9,193 nucleotides of DNA from an uncultured Slackia sp. (GCA_937895975.1 CALBLG010000213.1:1-9193), one strand, 5' to 3'. Positions 1 through 5,847 are shown, numbered from the stretch's first letter. Numbers and translations: made by a program. Notes: a model not told the origin generated them from the sequence alone.

Positions 1-138
1 GTTGCGTCCCGCCGCGCGAAGATGGCCGGTGCATTCAACGGCACAACGTTCCAGGCGTGCCTTATGAGCGCACTGGCCATCAACGCGCTTCTAATGCTGC
101 GTTGGAGGGCTCCGAGACGCTTTCGCCTGAAAGTGTAA
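1..138 (+). CDS. C-terminal end of a possible membrane protein, cut by the window start
   Basis: A reading frame open from base 1 ends at the TAA at 136-138, giving the last 45 residues of a protein that starts outside the window. The first 85 or so bases in this frame have G or C at most third codon positions, as real genes here do. The piece contains a hydrophobic stretch (about residues 15-33) followed by a basic tail rich in Arg and Lys, as at the cytoplasmic end of a last membrane segment. I cannot name a family. If it is real, its stop lies 29 bases before the preferred activase start, with an SD-like GGAGAAGGG between, which is normal operon spacing. It shows no resemblance to the conserved glycyl-radical C-terminus, so it is probably not the activase's partner enzyme. 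The other two forward frames over bases 1-60 are less convincing, so this remains tentative. Confidence 0.35.
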   Translation, partial: VASRRAKMAGAFNGTTFQACLMSALAINALLMLRWRAPRRFRLKV

Positions 139-167
139 ACGCTGGTGGAGAAGGGCTTTCTGCACTG

Positions 168-1073
168 GTGGGCAGCATTCAGAAGTTCTCGACCGAAGAT
201 GGCCCTGGCATTCGCACGACGGTGTTTCTGAAGGGGTGTCCGCTGAATTGCGCGTGGTGCCATAACCCCGAGCTCATCGCGGAAGAGCAGCAGCTTATCG
301 CGAGCCCGTCGAATTGCATCGGATGCGGCCATTGCGTCGAGGTGTGCCCAAAAGGGGCGATTTCGTTCGGCGATGCGAGTATCGCTATTGACAGGCAACG
401 TTGCGATACTTGTTTGATCTGCGCCGATGACTGCTTCGCCAACGCGTTGCGCCCCGTGGCGCGTAGCATGACGGTTGACCAAGTGCTTGCCGAGGTGGAA
501 CAAGACAAGGGCTTCTACGACAATACGGGCGGCGGTCTTACGGTAAGCGGCGGGGAAGTGCTCGCCCATGCGCGGTTTGCGGAGGCGCTTATCGATGCGG
601 CGGCCGAGCGCGGCATCGCGTCGTGCGTCGACACGAGCGGTTTCGGCTCGGCAACGGTGCTGCGCGATTTGGCGGCGCGCGAGTCGGTGACCGATGTGTT
701 GTTCGACATCAAGGCCACAGACGATGCTGTCCATCGAGAATTTGTGGGCGTGCCCGTGGAACCGATTCTCGCGAACCTGCGCCTGCTTGCGTCCGATGCG
801 GCCATTCGATCGAAAATCACGGTGCGCATGCCGCTCGTCGCCGATGTTAATGACGATGATGCGGCCATTCGCGCGGCGGGCGACATCGTGCGCGAATGCG
901 GCATATCGCGCATCACGCTTCTGCCGTACCACGCGCTTGGCATATCGAAGGCGCGCAACATCGGCGGTTTGCAGCGAGAATTCGCCGCGCCAAGCGACGA
1001 ACGCGTGGCCGAAATCAAACGGTATTTCGAAGAGGATGTGGGAGTGAGTGCTCAAGTGCTCGGGAAACTTTAG
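168..1073 (+). CDS. Glycyl-radical enzyme activating protein (radical SAM, with two extra 4Fe-4S clusters)
   Basis: This protein uses S-adenosylmethionine and a reduced 4Fe-4S cluster to abstract hydrogen from a glycine of a partner glycyl-radical enzyme in the cytoplasm. With the GTG start at 168 it has 301 residues. The N-terminus reads straight into the family's DGPGIRTTVFLKGCPL signature. The radical-SAM cysteines are C24, C28 and C31 in a CX3CX2C motif. A ferredoxin-like insert follows, with C50/C53/C56/C60 and C79/C82/C85/C89. SGGE is at 127-130, FDIK around 179-182 and LPYH around 252-255. The insert is typical of activases for pyruvate-formate-lyase-like dehydratases and lyases (choline, glycerol, hydroxyproline types) and is absent from classical PflA. 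The frame is open upstream, and a GTG at 57 would give 338 residues. I prefer 168 because 57-167 has poor third-position GC, resembles no family N-terminus and overlaps another possible gene. No partner enzyme is in the window, so the substrate is unknown. Confidence 0.93.
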   Translation: MGSIQKFSTEDGPGIRTTVFLKGCPLNCAWCHNPELIAEEQQLIASPSNCIGCGHCVEVCPKGAISFGDASIAIDRQRCDTCLICADDCFANALRPVARSMTVDQVLAEVEQDKGFYDNTGGGLTVSGGEVLAHARFAEALIDAAAERGIASCVDTSGFGSATVLRDLAARESVTDVLFDIKATDDAVHREFVGVPVEPILANLRLLASDAAIRSKITVRMPLVADVNDDDAAIRAAGDIVRECGISRITLLPYHALGISKARNIGGLQREFAAPSDERVAEIKRYFEEDVGVSAQVLGKL

Positions 1074-1074
1074 G

Positions 1075-1150
1075 GTTTGCTTTGGATGGCGCACGCGGGG
1101 CTCCATAGGCTTCGCGGCATTTCGCCCCACGCACACCATCCAAAGCAAAC
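1075..1150 (-). repeat. Hairpin element 1: long imperfect inverted repeat, minus orientation
   Basis: This palindrome starts two bases after the activase stop. Outer arms 1075-1089 and 1136-1150 are a perfect 15-bp inverted repeat (GTTTGCTTTGGATGG and its complement). Inner arms 1090-1101 and 1124-1135 pair at 8 of 12 positions. The other four are C:A on the plus strand, which become G:U on a minus-strand transcript. The stem is therefore 27 bp with four wobbles when read as minus-strand RNA. The loop is 22 bases (1102-1123). The reverse complement of the 46-base core (1090-1135) matches the core of the element at 1189-1287 at 33 of 46 positions by my count. It has no terminal T-run, so it is not a standard terminator, although it could still act as one or as an mRNA 3' stabiliser for the activase. 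I do not recognise the family. Confidence 0.85.
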
Positions 1151-1188
1151 GCTGCATCATTTGAGCGACGATTGAGTTGATGGAAGAA

Positions 1189-1287
1189 TTCCATTTGGCG
1201 TTTCGTCGCGGACGGTGTATGCGAGACGTAAGGCTGCGTAGCTTCTGGAGTCTCGCGTGCGCCGTCCGCGGCGAAACGCCAACGGAA
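1189..1287 (+). repeat. Hairpin element 2: 33-bp near-perfect stem, plus orientation
   Basis: Bases 1195-1227 pair with 1250-1282 through 33 consecutive positions: 29 Watson-Crick and four G:U (1206/1271, 1216/1261, 1218/1259, 1220/1257). Every wobble has T on the left arm and G on the right, so it is tolerated only in a plus-strand transcript. A TTCC/GGAA block (1189-1192 with 1284-1287) extends the stem past a small internal loop. The 22-base apical loop (1228-1249) can form a small inner hairpin, GCT-GCGT-AGC at 1233-1242. The core is homologous to the element at 1075-1150 in reverse orientation, while the distal outer arms have unrelated sequence. It lies 62 bases upstream of the antiporter start and could form in that gene's leader if transcription begins upstream. 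No open frame or promoter was seen inside it. Confidence 0.87.
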
Positions 1288-1349
1288 GAGCTTCGACCTG
1301 CATGTTCTTTGGAAGATAGAAACATCCATCGCTAATTAGGAGGAAAACA

Positions 1350-2762
1350 GTGGATGGTGGCAATTTAGGAATCATTACCCTGATTCCCATGCTGAGCTTC
1401 TTCGTGTTCGCGTTCATCACGCGCCGATGCATCTTCAGCATTCTGCTTTCGGGCATTTTGGGCTTTCTGTTCTATTACGGGGTCGATTTCTTCGAGCCCA
1501 CGGTGCAGGCGCTCCAAGATGCGGCGTGCGACGCCGACAACAACTACATCGTGATCATCTGCCTGCTGTTCGGGTGCTTCGTGCAGCTGCTGCGCCAGTC
1601 CAACGGCGCGACCGCGATGGCGAATTGGGCGCGCAAATACGTGAAGAGCGAACGCCAGGTGCTCTTTCTCACGTGGTTGTGTGGCGTGATTATCTTCATC
1701 GACGACTATCTGTCGATTCTGGTGACGGCGAACACCATCATGCCGCTTGCCGACGAGAAGAAAACCCCGCGCGAGATGCTGTGCTACATCATCAACACCA
1801 CCTCGGCGCCGGTATGCCTCATCATTCCCATTTCGGCATGGGTCGTGTTCTTCAGCGGCATCTTCGCCGAGCAGCCCGAAGCTGCCGTGCTGGGCGATTC
1901 TGCCATGGGCATCTACTATTCCATCATGCCGTATTTCTTCTACCCGTTCCTCTGCGTGCTGTTCGTGTTGCTCGTGATTTTCGGCGTAGTGCCGAAAATG
2001 GGCGGCATCAAGAAGGCCTACGAGCGCGTCGAGAAAACCGGCAAGCTGTGGCCCGATTCGTCCGACGTGATGAACCAGGACGAAATGGGCGAGGTTCTGG
2101 GCGCTATTTCCGACGACTCGACGAAAAACGAGAAAGAGGCCACGCCGCATTTGTGGGCGTTCATCGTTCCCATGGCCGTCGTGATTGCTGTGACCATCGT
2201 CATGGATGACATCCTCTATGGTGTGATTTGCGCCATCGCGGTGTGCTTTGTGCTGTACGTGCCCACGAAGGTTATGAGCCTGGGCAAGTTCTGCGACGCG
2301 TGCTACAAGGGCCTCGAGGACATGTTGTTCATCGCGGCAGTGCTTATCGCGTCGCTGTTCTTCCGCAACGCCATCAACCTCATCGGTTTGCCCGACTATC
2401 TTATTCAGGTCGCCACGCCGTTCATGAGCGCCGCATGGCTGCCGGTTATCACGTTCGTGCTGGTGGGCATCGTGTGCTTCGCCACAGCGAACATCTGGAG
2501 CATTCCGGCCGTGTGCACGCCCATCATTCTGCCACTGGCTGCGGCGTGCGGCGCGTCCATTCCGCTGACGCTCGGCGCCATCATTTCGGCGGCGTGCTTC
2601 GGCGCGCAGGCGTGCTTCTATTCCGATGTCACGCTGATGAGCGCGTCGGCGTGCAAAATCAACAACGTCGACTATGCCGTGGCTCAGCTGCCCTACATCG
2701 GCATCGTCGCAGGCGTGACCTGCGTTCTGTTCTTGGGCGCGGGCTTCATCATGGCCGCGTAG
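1350..2762 (+). CDS. NhaC-family Na+/H+ antiporter
   Basis: This polytopic inner-membrane protein of 470 residues probably exchanges cytoplasmic sodium (or a small organic ion) for protons. The GTG start at 1350 is set by a full AGGAGG at 1338-1343 with a 6-base spacer. About a dozen hydrophobic segments are visible, for example around 8-44, 64-82, 104-130, 144-172, 190-214, 268-305, 323-345, 357-380, 385-419 and 445-468. Family marks include FIDDYLSIL with D118 and D119 in a membrane segment, the NTTSAPVCLIIPISAW stretch (149-164) and the C-terminal SDVTLMSASAC block (425-435) before AQLPY, which matches the SDTT...QLPY region of NhaC proteins. A hydrophilic, charged cytoplasmic loop spans roughly 214-266. 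The length is usual for NhaC. Some relatives are annotated as amino-acid or dicarboxylate exchangers, so the transported ion is not certain. The gene ends in its own terminator at 2819-2842. Confidence 0.9.
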   Translation: MDGGNLGIITLIPMLSFFVFAFITRRCIFSILLSGILGFLFYYGVDFFEPTVQALQDAACDADNNYIVIICLLFGCFVQLLRQSNGATAMANWARKYVKSERQVLFLTWLCGVIIFIDDYLSILVTANTIMPLADEKKTPREMLCYIINTTSAPVCLIIPISAWVVFFSGIFAEQPEAAVLGDSAMGIYYSIMPYFFYPFLCVLFVLLVIFGVVPKMGGIKKAYERVEKTGKLWPDSSDVMNQDEMGEVLGAISDDSTKNEKEATPHLWAFIVPMAVVIAVTIVMDDILYGVICAIAVCFVLYVPTKVMSLGKFCDACYKGLEDMLFIAAVLIASLFFRNAINLIGLPDYLIQVATPFMSAAWLPVITFVLVGIVCFATANIWSIPAVCTPIILPLAAACGASIPLTLGAIISAACFGAQACFYSDVTLMSASACKINNVDYAVAQLPYIGIVAGVTCVLFLGAGFIMAA

Positions 2763-2818
2763 CGAAGCCGCAACATATTCGGGCCGGGGGTATCCCCCAG
2801 GTTTGCGATGCAACGACG

Positions 2819-2842
2819 AAAGGCGTCCTTCGGGGCGCCTTT
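2819..2842 (+). terminator. Rho-independent terminator after the antiporter gene
   Basis: AAAGGCGTCC at 2819-2828 pairs with GGGCGCCTTT at 2833-2842 in a 10-bp stem (one T:G pair) closed by a TTCG tetraloop. The 3' arm runs into TTTCTTC, a partly interrupted T-tract. It lies 57 bases after the antiporter stop and before the promoter of the next gene. The UUCG loop with a C-G closing pair is the most stable tetraloop known. Confidence 0.88.
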
Positions 2843-2932
2843 CTTCATTCGCGAACGTCTGCCGAAACGTATTGGGCTGTTCTTGAATCGATTCGGCTAT
2901 GGACCTACGTACGTAAAACAGCTTATATGTGA

Positions 2933-2969
2933 TGACATGGGTGTCAATTTAAGAACGCCTAGGTATACT
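2933..2969 (+). promoter_or_regulatory. Promoter -10 with an overlapping TGACA-N4-TGTCA dyad
   Basis: TATACT at 2964-2969 is a good -10 box (5 of 6 to consensus). It would start transcription near 2976, about 20 bases before the ATG at 2996. No clear -35 hexamer sits 16-18 bases upstream. A perfect 5-4-5 inverted repeat covers that place: TGACA at 2933-2937 and TGTCA at 2942-2946. This half-site spacing is that of FNR/CRP-family operators. Binding there would cover the -35 region and favour repression, or replace the missing -35 contact. The promoter call is reasonably firm; the regulator is inference. Confidence 0.5.
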
Positions 2970-2983
2970 GGATGCTCCCAATA

Positions 2984-2990
2984 GAGAGGA
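2984..2990 (+). promoter_or_regulatory. Ribosome binding site that fixes the start at 2996
   Basis: GAGAGGA lies 5 bases before the ATG at 2996-2998. The in-frame ATG at 2972 has no such site upstream and would almost coincide with the predicted transcript start, so 2996 is the better start. Confidence 0.7.
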
Positions 2991-2995
2991 TTTTC

Positions 2996-3766
2996 ATGCT
3001 GCCCTTCATTCCCGATTTTGTGCCGAACGTCTTAGTGGCGCTCGTGTTCGTGCTGGCTTTCGTCGTCGCCTTCGCGTCGGCGATGCGCAAATGCCCCATA
3101 CCGTTTTATGTGGCGTGGGTTGCTGCATGCATGGCCACGTTCGTTGATATCGTGCGATGGGTTCCCTGGCTCTATTACGTGGTGCAGCTTTTCGCCAGCT
3201 GCTATACCGGTGTGGCTTTTTACCTGCTGGTGATGTTCGCGGGCGCGCTGCCGAAGAAATGGTGGATCACCAAACGCCTGCTTTCGGTTCGTACCGAGAT
3301 GTCCATCATCGGCGGCTTCATCATCTTCGCCCATGTCATCCAGGCTATCGTGATGGTTCCGTTGTCGTTCACGCCTATTTGGGATAAAGCATGGGGCGGT
3401 GGCGCGGCATCGATCATCATGTTCGTGGCGGCAACCGTCGTGGGCTTGCCGCTTACCGTGTGCTTCTTCGCGCCATGGATTACCTCGTTCCGTTGCGTTC
3501 GCGGCATCATGGAGCATTCCACATGGAAAAAGGTGCAGAAGCTCGCGTACCCGTTCATGGCTCTTCTGGTGGCGCAAGGCATGCTGCTGGCTGTCGGACA
3601 CGCGGTCTACAGCGGGCCTGGTGGGGATGGTTTTTGGAACTATGTCATCGTCGCGGTGACCTATGCGGTTATCGGAATTGCGTATCTGGCGCTGAAGTTG
3701 CGCCAACGAGCGCAGCGTCTCGGAAAAGCGGCCGAGCGCGCAAGGGAAGGCGCGAGCGGCGTCTAG
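2996..3766 (+). CDS. Ferric-reductase-like / MsrQ-like 7-TM membrane protein
   Basis: A 256-residue membrane protein with about seven hydrophobic segments (roughly 11-30, 36-54, 58-84, 102-123, 136-161, 184-205, 213-234) and a basic C-terminal tail. The layout resembles the ferric-reductase transmembrane family (YedZ/MsrQ type), which passes electrons from the quinone pool or flavin to heme b. A basic RTEM segment precedes a membrane helix carrying H113, and a WKKVQKLAY stretch (177-185) aligns with the W-K-L-H-Q-L-V-Y block of MsrQ. The aligned MsrQ heme-ligand histidines correspond here to Q181 and Q194. Other histidines are H174 and H202. No MsrP or flavin-reductase partner is adjacent. 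The gene is transcribed alone from the promoter near 2964 and followed by ung, which has its own promoter. The family assignment is from remembered motifs, and a general 7-TM protein of unknown role is the alternative. Confidence 0.6.
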   Translation: MLPFIPDFVPNVLVALVFVLAFVVAFASAMRKCPIPFYVAWVAACMATFVDIVRWVPWLYYVVQLFASCYTGVAFYLLVMFAGALPKKWWITKRLLSVRTEMSIIGGFIIFAHVIQAIVMVPLSFTPIWDKAWGGGAASIIMFVAATVVGLPLTVCFFAPWITSFRCVRGIMEHSTWKKVQKLAYPFMALLVAQGMLLAVGHAVYSGPGGDGFWNYVIVAVTYAVIGIAYLALKLRQRAQRLGKAAERAREGASGV

Positions 3767-3793
3767 GAAGTGTCGGCGTAGGCAATCCGTGCT

Positions 3794-3820
3794 TTGAAAT
3801 ACCCTTCGCTTCGTTACAAT
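3794..3820 (+). promoter_or_regulatory. Promoter of the uracil-DNA glycosylase gene
   Basis: TTGAAA at 3794-3799 and TACAAT at 3815-3820 form a sigma-70-like pair with a 15-base gap (16 if the -35 is read one base earlier as TTTGAA). Transcription would begin near 3827, leaving about 20 bases of leader that carries the GGAGG ribosome site at 3838-3842. Confidence 0.6.
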
Positions 3821-3847
3821 GTGCGCAACGTCTAAACGGAGGTCGTC

Positions 3848-4591
3848 ATGAAAAGCAAGCAGAATATCGATACGTGGTTTGCGGTGCTGCCAAGCGATGT
3901 CGCGCAGAAAGCGAACGAGCTGCTTGCCCAAGTGAACGATATGCGCGCGGATCAGGCCATCTATCCGCCGCAAGATGACATTCTGAACGCGCTCGCGTAC
4001 ACGGCGCCGGATGATGTGCGCGCGGTTATTCTTGGGCAGGATCCATACCATGGGCCGGGCCAGGCCATGGGGTTGTCGTTTTCGGTGCCGGCGGGCGAAA
4101 AGCTGCCGCCGAGCCTGCGCAACATATATAAAGAAATGGCGGCCGATCTGGGCTGCGATATGCCCGTGTCGGGCGACCTTACGCCGTGGGCGAGCCAAGG
4201 CGTGTTGCTGCTGAACACGACGCTCACGGTGCGCGAGCATGCGGCGAACTCCCATGCGAAGCTCGGCTGGCAGCTGCTTACGAGCCATGTCGTCGAACAA
4301 TGCTTCCGCCAGCCACAGCCCATCGTTTTTTTCGCGTGGGGCCGCCATGCTCAGCAGCTTATCGAGAAAGCTGCCGCGGCCGCCGGTATGACTGCCGCTC
4401 CCTCGGTCGACGGTTGCGTCACCTATGCTTCGAGCAAGTTCGTGCTCGCGTCTACGCACCCCTCGCCGCTTTCCGCATCGCGTGCGGCGGGCGGTATGCC
4501 GGCGTTCTTGGGCTCGCGCCCCTTCTCGAAAGCGAACGCGCTGCTTAGGGGCTCGGGCGCCGCGCCTATCGATTGGGATTGCTTGGCTTAG
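3848..4591 (+). CDS. ung: Uracil-DNA glycosylase, family 1
   Basis: This enzyme removes uracil from DNA by cutting the N-glycosidic bond and starts base-excision repair in the cytoplasm. Its 247 residues are slightly longer than E. coli Ung. Motif A, GQDPYHG, is at 63-69 with the catalytic aspartate D65 and Y67. F78 matches the base-stacking phenylalanine, N123 in LLLNT the uracil-reading asparagine, and HPSPLS at 204-209 is motif B with H204 and the minor-groove leucine L208. All key residues are present. The ATG is preceded by GGAGG with a 5-base spacer. The gene has its own promoter at 3794-3820 and converges on the diguanylate cyclase gene, with 16 bases between the two stop codons. Confidence 0.97.
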   Translation: MKSKQNIDTWFAVLPSDVAQKANELLAQVNDMRADQAIYPPQDDILNALAYTAPDDVRAVILGQDPYHGPGQAMGLSFSVPAGEKLPPSLRNIYKEMAADLGCDMPVSGDLTPWASQGVLLLNTTLTVREHAANSHAKLGWQLLTSHVVEQCFRQPQPIVFFAWGRHAQQLIEKAAAAAGMTAAPSVDGCVTYASSKFVLASTHPSPLSASRAAGGMPAFLGSRPFSKANALLRGSGAAPIDWDCLA

Positions 4592-4607
4592 CTTGCTGCG
4601 AGCGCGG

Positions 4608-5729
4608 TCAGGACGTTGGGCTATTGTTAGATTGTGTGCACGTCGCGCCCCCTCGCTCGGCCTGTTTCCTCTCGCGCTTGCGGGAATACATCAGCTCGTC
4701 GGCGGCGTTGTAGGCGTTGACCAAATCGTCGCATTCCGGGTCGAGATCGGCTTCGCCGATGGAAACGGTTGGGAAAGTGGCGTCGACAGCTCTGAGGGCC
4801 TCGATCTTTTGTTCGAATGAAATTTCAAGCTCGGTGGCGCGGCTGTGGTCGTCGGGCAGAATGACGCTGAATTCATCGCCGCCGATTCGGTAGCAACTGC
4901 CATGCATGCTGAAGGAGTCGTAAATCGCGCGTCCCACGAGCCGCAGGCACGAATCGCCCGAGGCATGTCCGCGGGTGTCGTTGACGTGTTTGAAATCGTC
5001 CACGTCGAAAACCAAGATAATCGATTTCTTGTTGAGCCGCGAAAGCGTGCTCTCGAAACTGTAGCGATTGAGCAGTCGCGTCAGCGCATCGGTCTGTTGT
5101 ATCACGGAGCAATAGAAGATGTACAACATACTGGCGCCAATCTCGAGCGCAAGCCACACGATGTACACGTCGGTTTCGAGAGACTGGATCGTGGTGCATA
5201 GGGCGACGAAGGCGATGACGAGCCATGGAAGGCGACGGTTGCGGTATTGGAAGCTTTCTGAAAAGCGTCGTGTCATGGCGATGAGGAAAATCGCGCTCGC
5301 AATGTATGCGGCGAGGTACACCGCGTAAGCGGGGCCGTGATGGTAGTTGCCGGCGTCGTCGACATAAAAGACCAGCCCTGTGGGTGCGAGCAGCCATTCA
5401 ATGGCGGCATGGAGCGCCACGAAGCCCATGGCTACTTTGACCCTATTGTCTTCCGGTCCGAGAACCGATGCATAGAGCACGGCGAGAGATGGTGCAAGTG
5501 AGAATTCGACGGCTTTGAACAACGTGATTGGAATTGCCGCCTGCGCGCTTGTGCCGTCGAGCGTTGCCGCGCTCCACTCGCACAACGATGCAATGACGAT
5601 CGATGCGAAAAGACAAAGAAACAGGCGCTTCTCGCGCTTCGGCAGCATTACATTGCCCGCAATCGTCACCATCGTGATGGCCGATGCGCATACGGTTATG
5701 AAAACGATGAAGGTGTAATATCCGTTCAC
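4608..5729 (-). CDS. Membrane-bound diguanylate cyclase (7TM-GGDEF)
   Basis: The C-terminal GGDEF domain makes cyclic di-GMP from two GTP molecules; the N-terminal membrane part probably senses a signal. Numbering here is from the GTG at 5729 (373 residues). Seven hydrophobic segments lie roughly at 4-24, 35-53, 66-90, 98-117, 134-153, 167-183 and 188-209, like the 7TM module of some histidine kinases. The domain opens with DALTRLLNR (214-222), carries the metal-binding FDVDDF (241-246) and has an intact GGDEF at 283-287. The inhibitory-site RxxD expected five residues before it is absent (SMHG). The frame could begin at a TTG at 5750, but that has no ribosome site. The GTG has AGGTG 4 bases upstream, so I prefer it. 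The 3' end converges on ung, and the 5' end is divergent from the ClC gene. No phosphodiesterase domain is present. Confidence 0.93.
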   Translation of the reverse strand: MNGYYTFIVFITVCASAITMVTIAGNVMLPKREKRLFLCLFASIVIASLCEWSAATLDGTSAQAAIPITLFKAVEFSLAPSLAVLYASVLGPEDNRVKVAMGFVALHAAIEWLLAPTGLVFYVDDAGNYHHGPAYAVYLAAYIASAIFLIAMTRRFSESFQYRNRRLPWLVIAFVALCTTIQSLETDVYIVWLALEIGASMLYIFYCSVIQQTDALTRLLNRYSFESTLSRLNKKSIILVFDVDDFKHVNDTRGHASGDSCLRLVGRAIYDSFSMHGSCYRIGGDEFSVILPDDHSRATELEISFEQKIEALRAVDATFPTVSIGEADLDPECDDLVNAYNAADELMYSRKRERKQAERGGATCTQSNNSPTS

Positions 5730-5733
5730 TTTG

Positions 5734-5738
5734 CACCT
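5734..5738 (-). promoter_or_regulatory. Ribosome binding site supporting a GTG start for the diguanylate cyclase
   Basis: On the minus strand AGGTG lies 4 bases before the GTG at 5729-5727. The alternative TTG at 5750 is preceded by a pyrimidine-rich stretch with no Shine-Dalgarno match. Confidence 0.5.
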
Positions 5739-5766
5739 GAATTCCGCCAATAGAGAGCAAGGCAGC

Positions 5767-5772
5767 AGTATA
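5767..5772 (-). promoter_or_regulatory. -10 box for the diguanylate cyclase gene
   Basis: The minus strand reads TATACT at 5772-5767, 5 of 6 to consensus. It predicts a start near 5760 and a leader of about 30 bases before the GTG start. No good -35 box is seen at the right distance. If the real start codon were the TTG at 5750, the leader would be only about 10 bases, another argument for the GTG. Confidence 0.45.
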
Positions 5773-5847
5773 AAGCTCGAATTTGGACGTGCTGCGTCAT
5801 GGATGCTTTTTCGACAATTCCGTTACGCAAACGAAGCCGTTTTCTCC

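Noticed and set aside
1075..1287. Integron attC sites as an explanation for the two hairpins
   Set aside because: The arm ends do not match the GTTRRRY / RYYYAAC core boxes, the stems lack the typical extrahelical bases, and no integrase or cassette array is present.
1323..1356. CATCCA/TGGATG pairing that could hide the antiporter ribosome site
   Set aside because: Only 6 bp enclosing an AT-rich loop; likely by chance, with no alternative pairing that would make a switch.
2784..2801. Small hairpin GGGGG-TAT-CCCCC after the antiporter as a separate terminator
   Set aside because: Three-base loop, short stem and no T-run; the terminator at 2819-2842 is far stronger.
1365..2813. Minus-strand open frame of 482 codons covering the antiporter gene
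   Set aside because: Its product is rich in His, Arg, Glu and Asp with no domain or hydrophobic pattern. It is the antisense shadow of a GC-rich gene, and the plus-strand product has clear NhaC motifs.
2972..2995. ATG at 2972 as start of the ferric-reductase-like protein
   Set aside because: It lies at or before the predicted transcript start and has no ribosome site, while the ATG at 2996 follows GAGAGGA at the right distance.
3032..4459. Minus-strand open frame of 475 codons across the ferric-reductase-like gene and ung
   Set aside because: It spans two recognisable plus-strand genes, has a low-complexity basic/His-rich composition and no ribosome site. Shadow frame.
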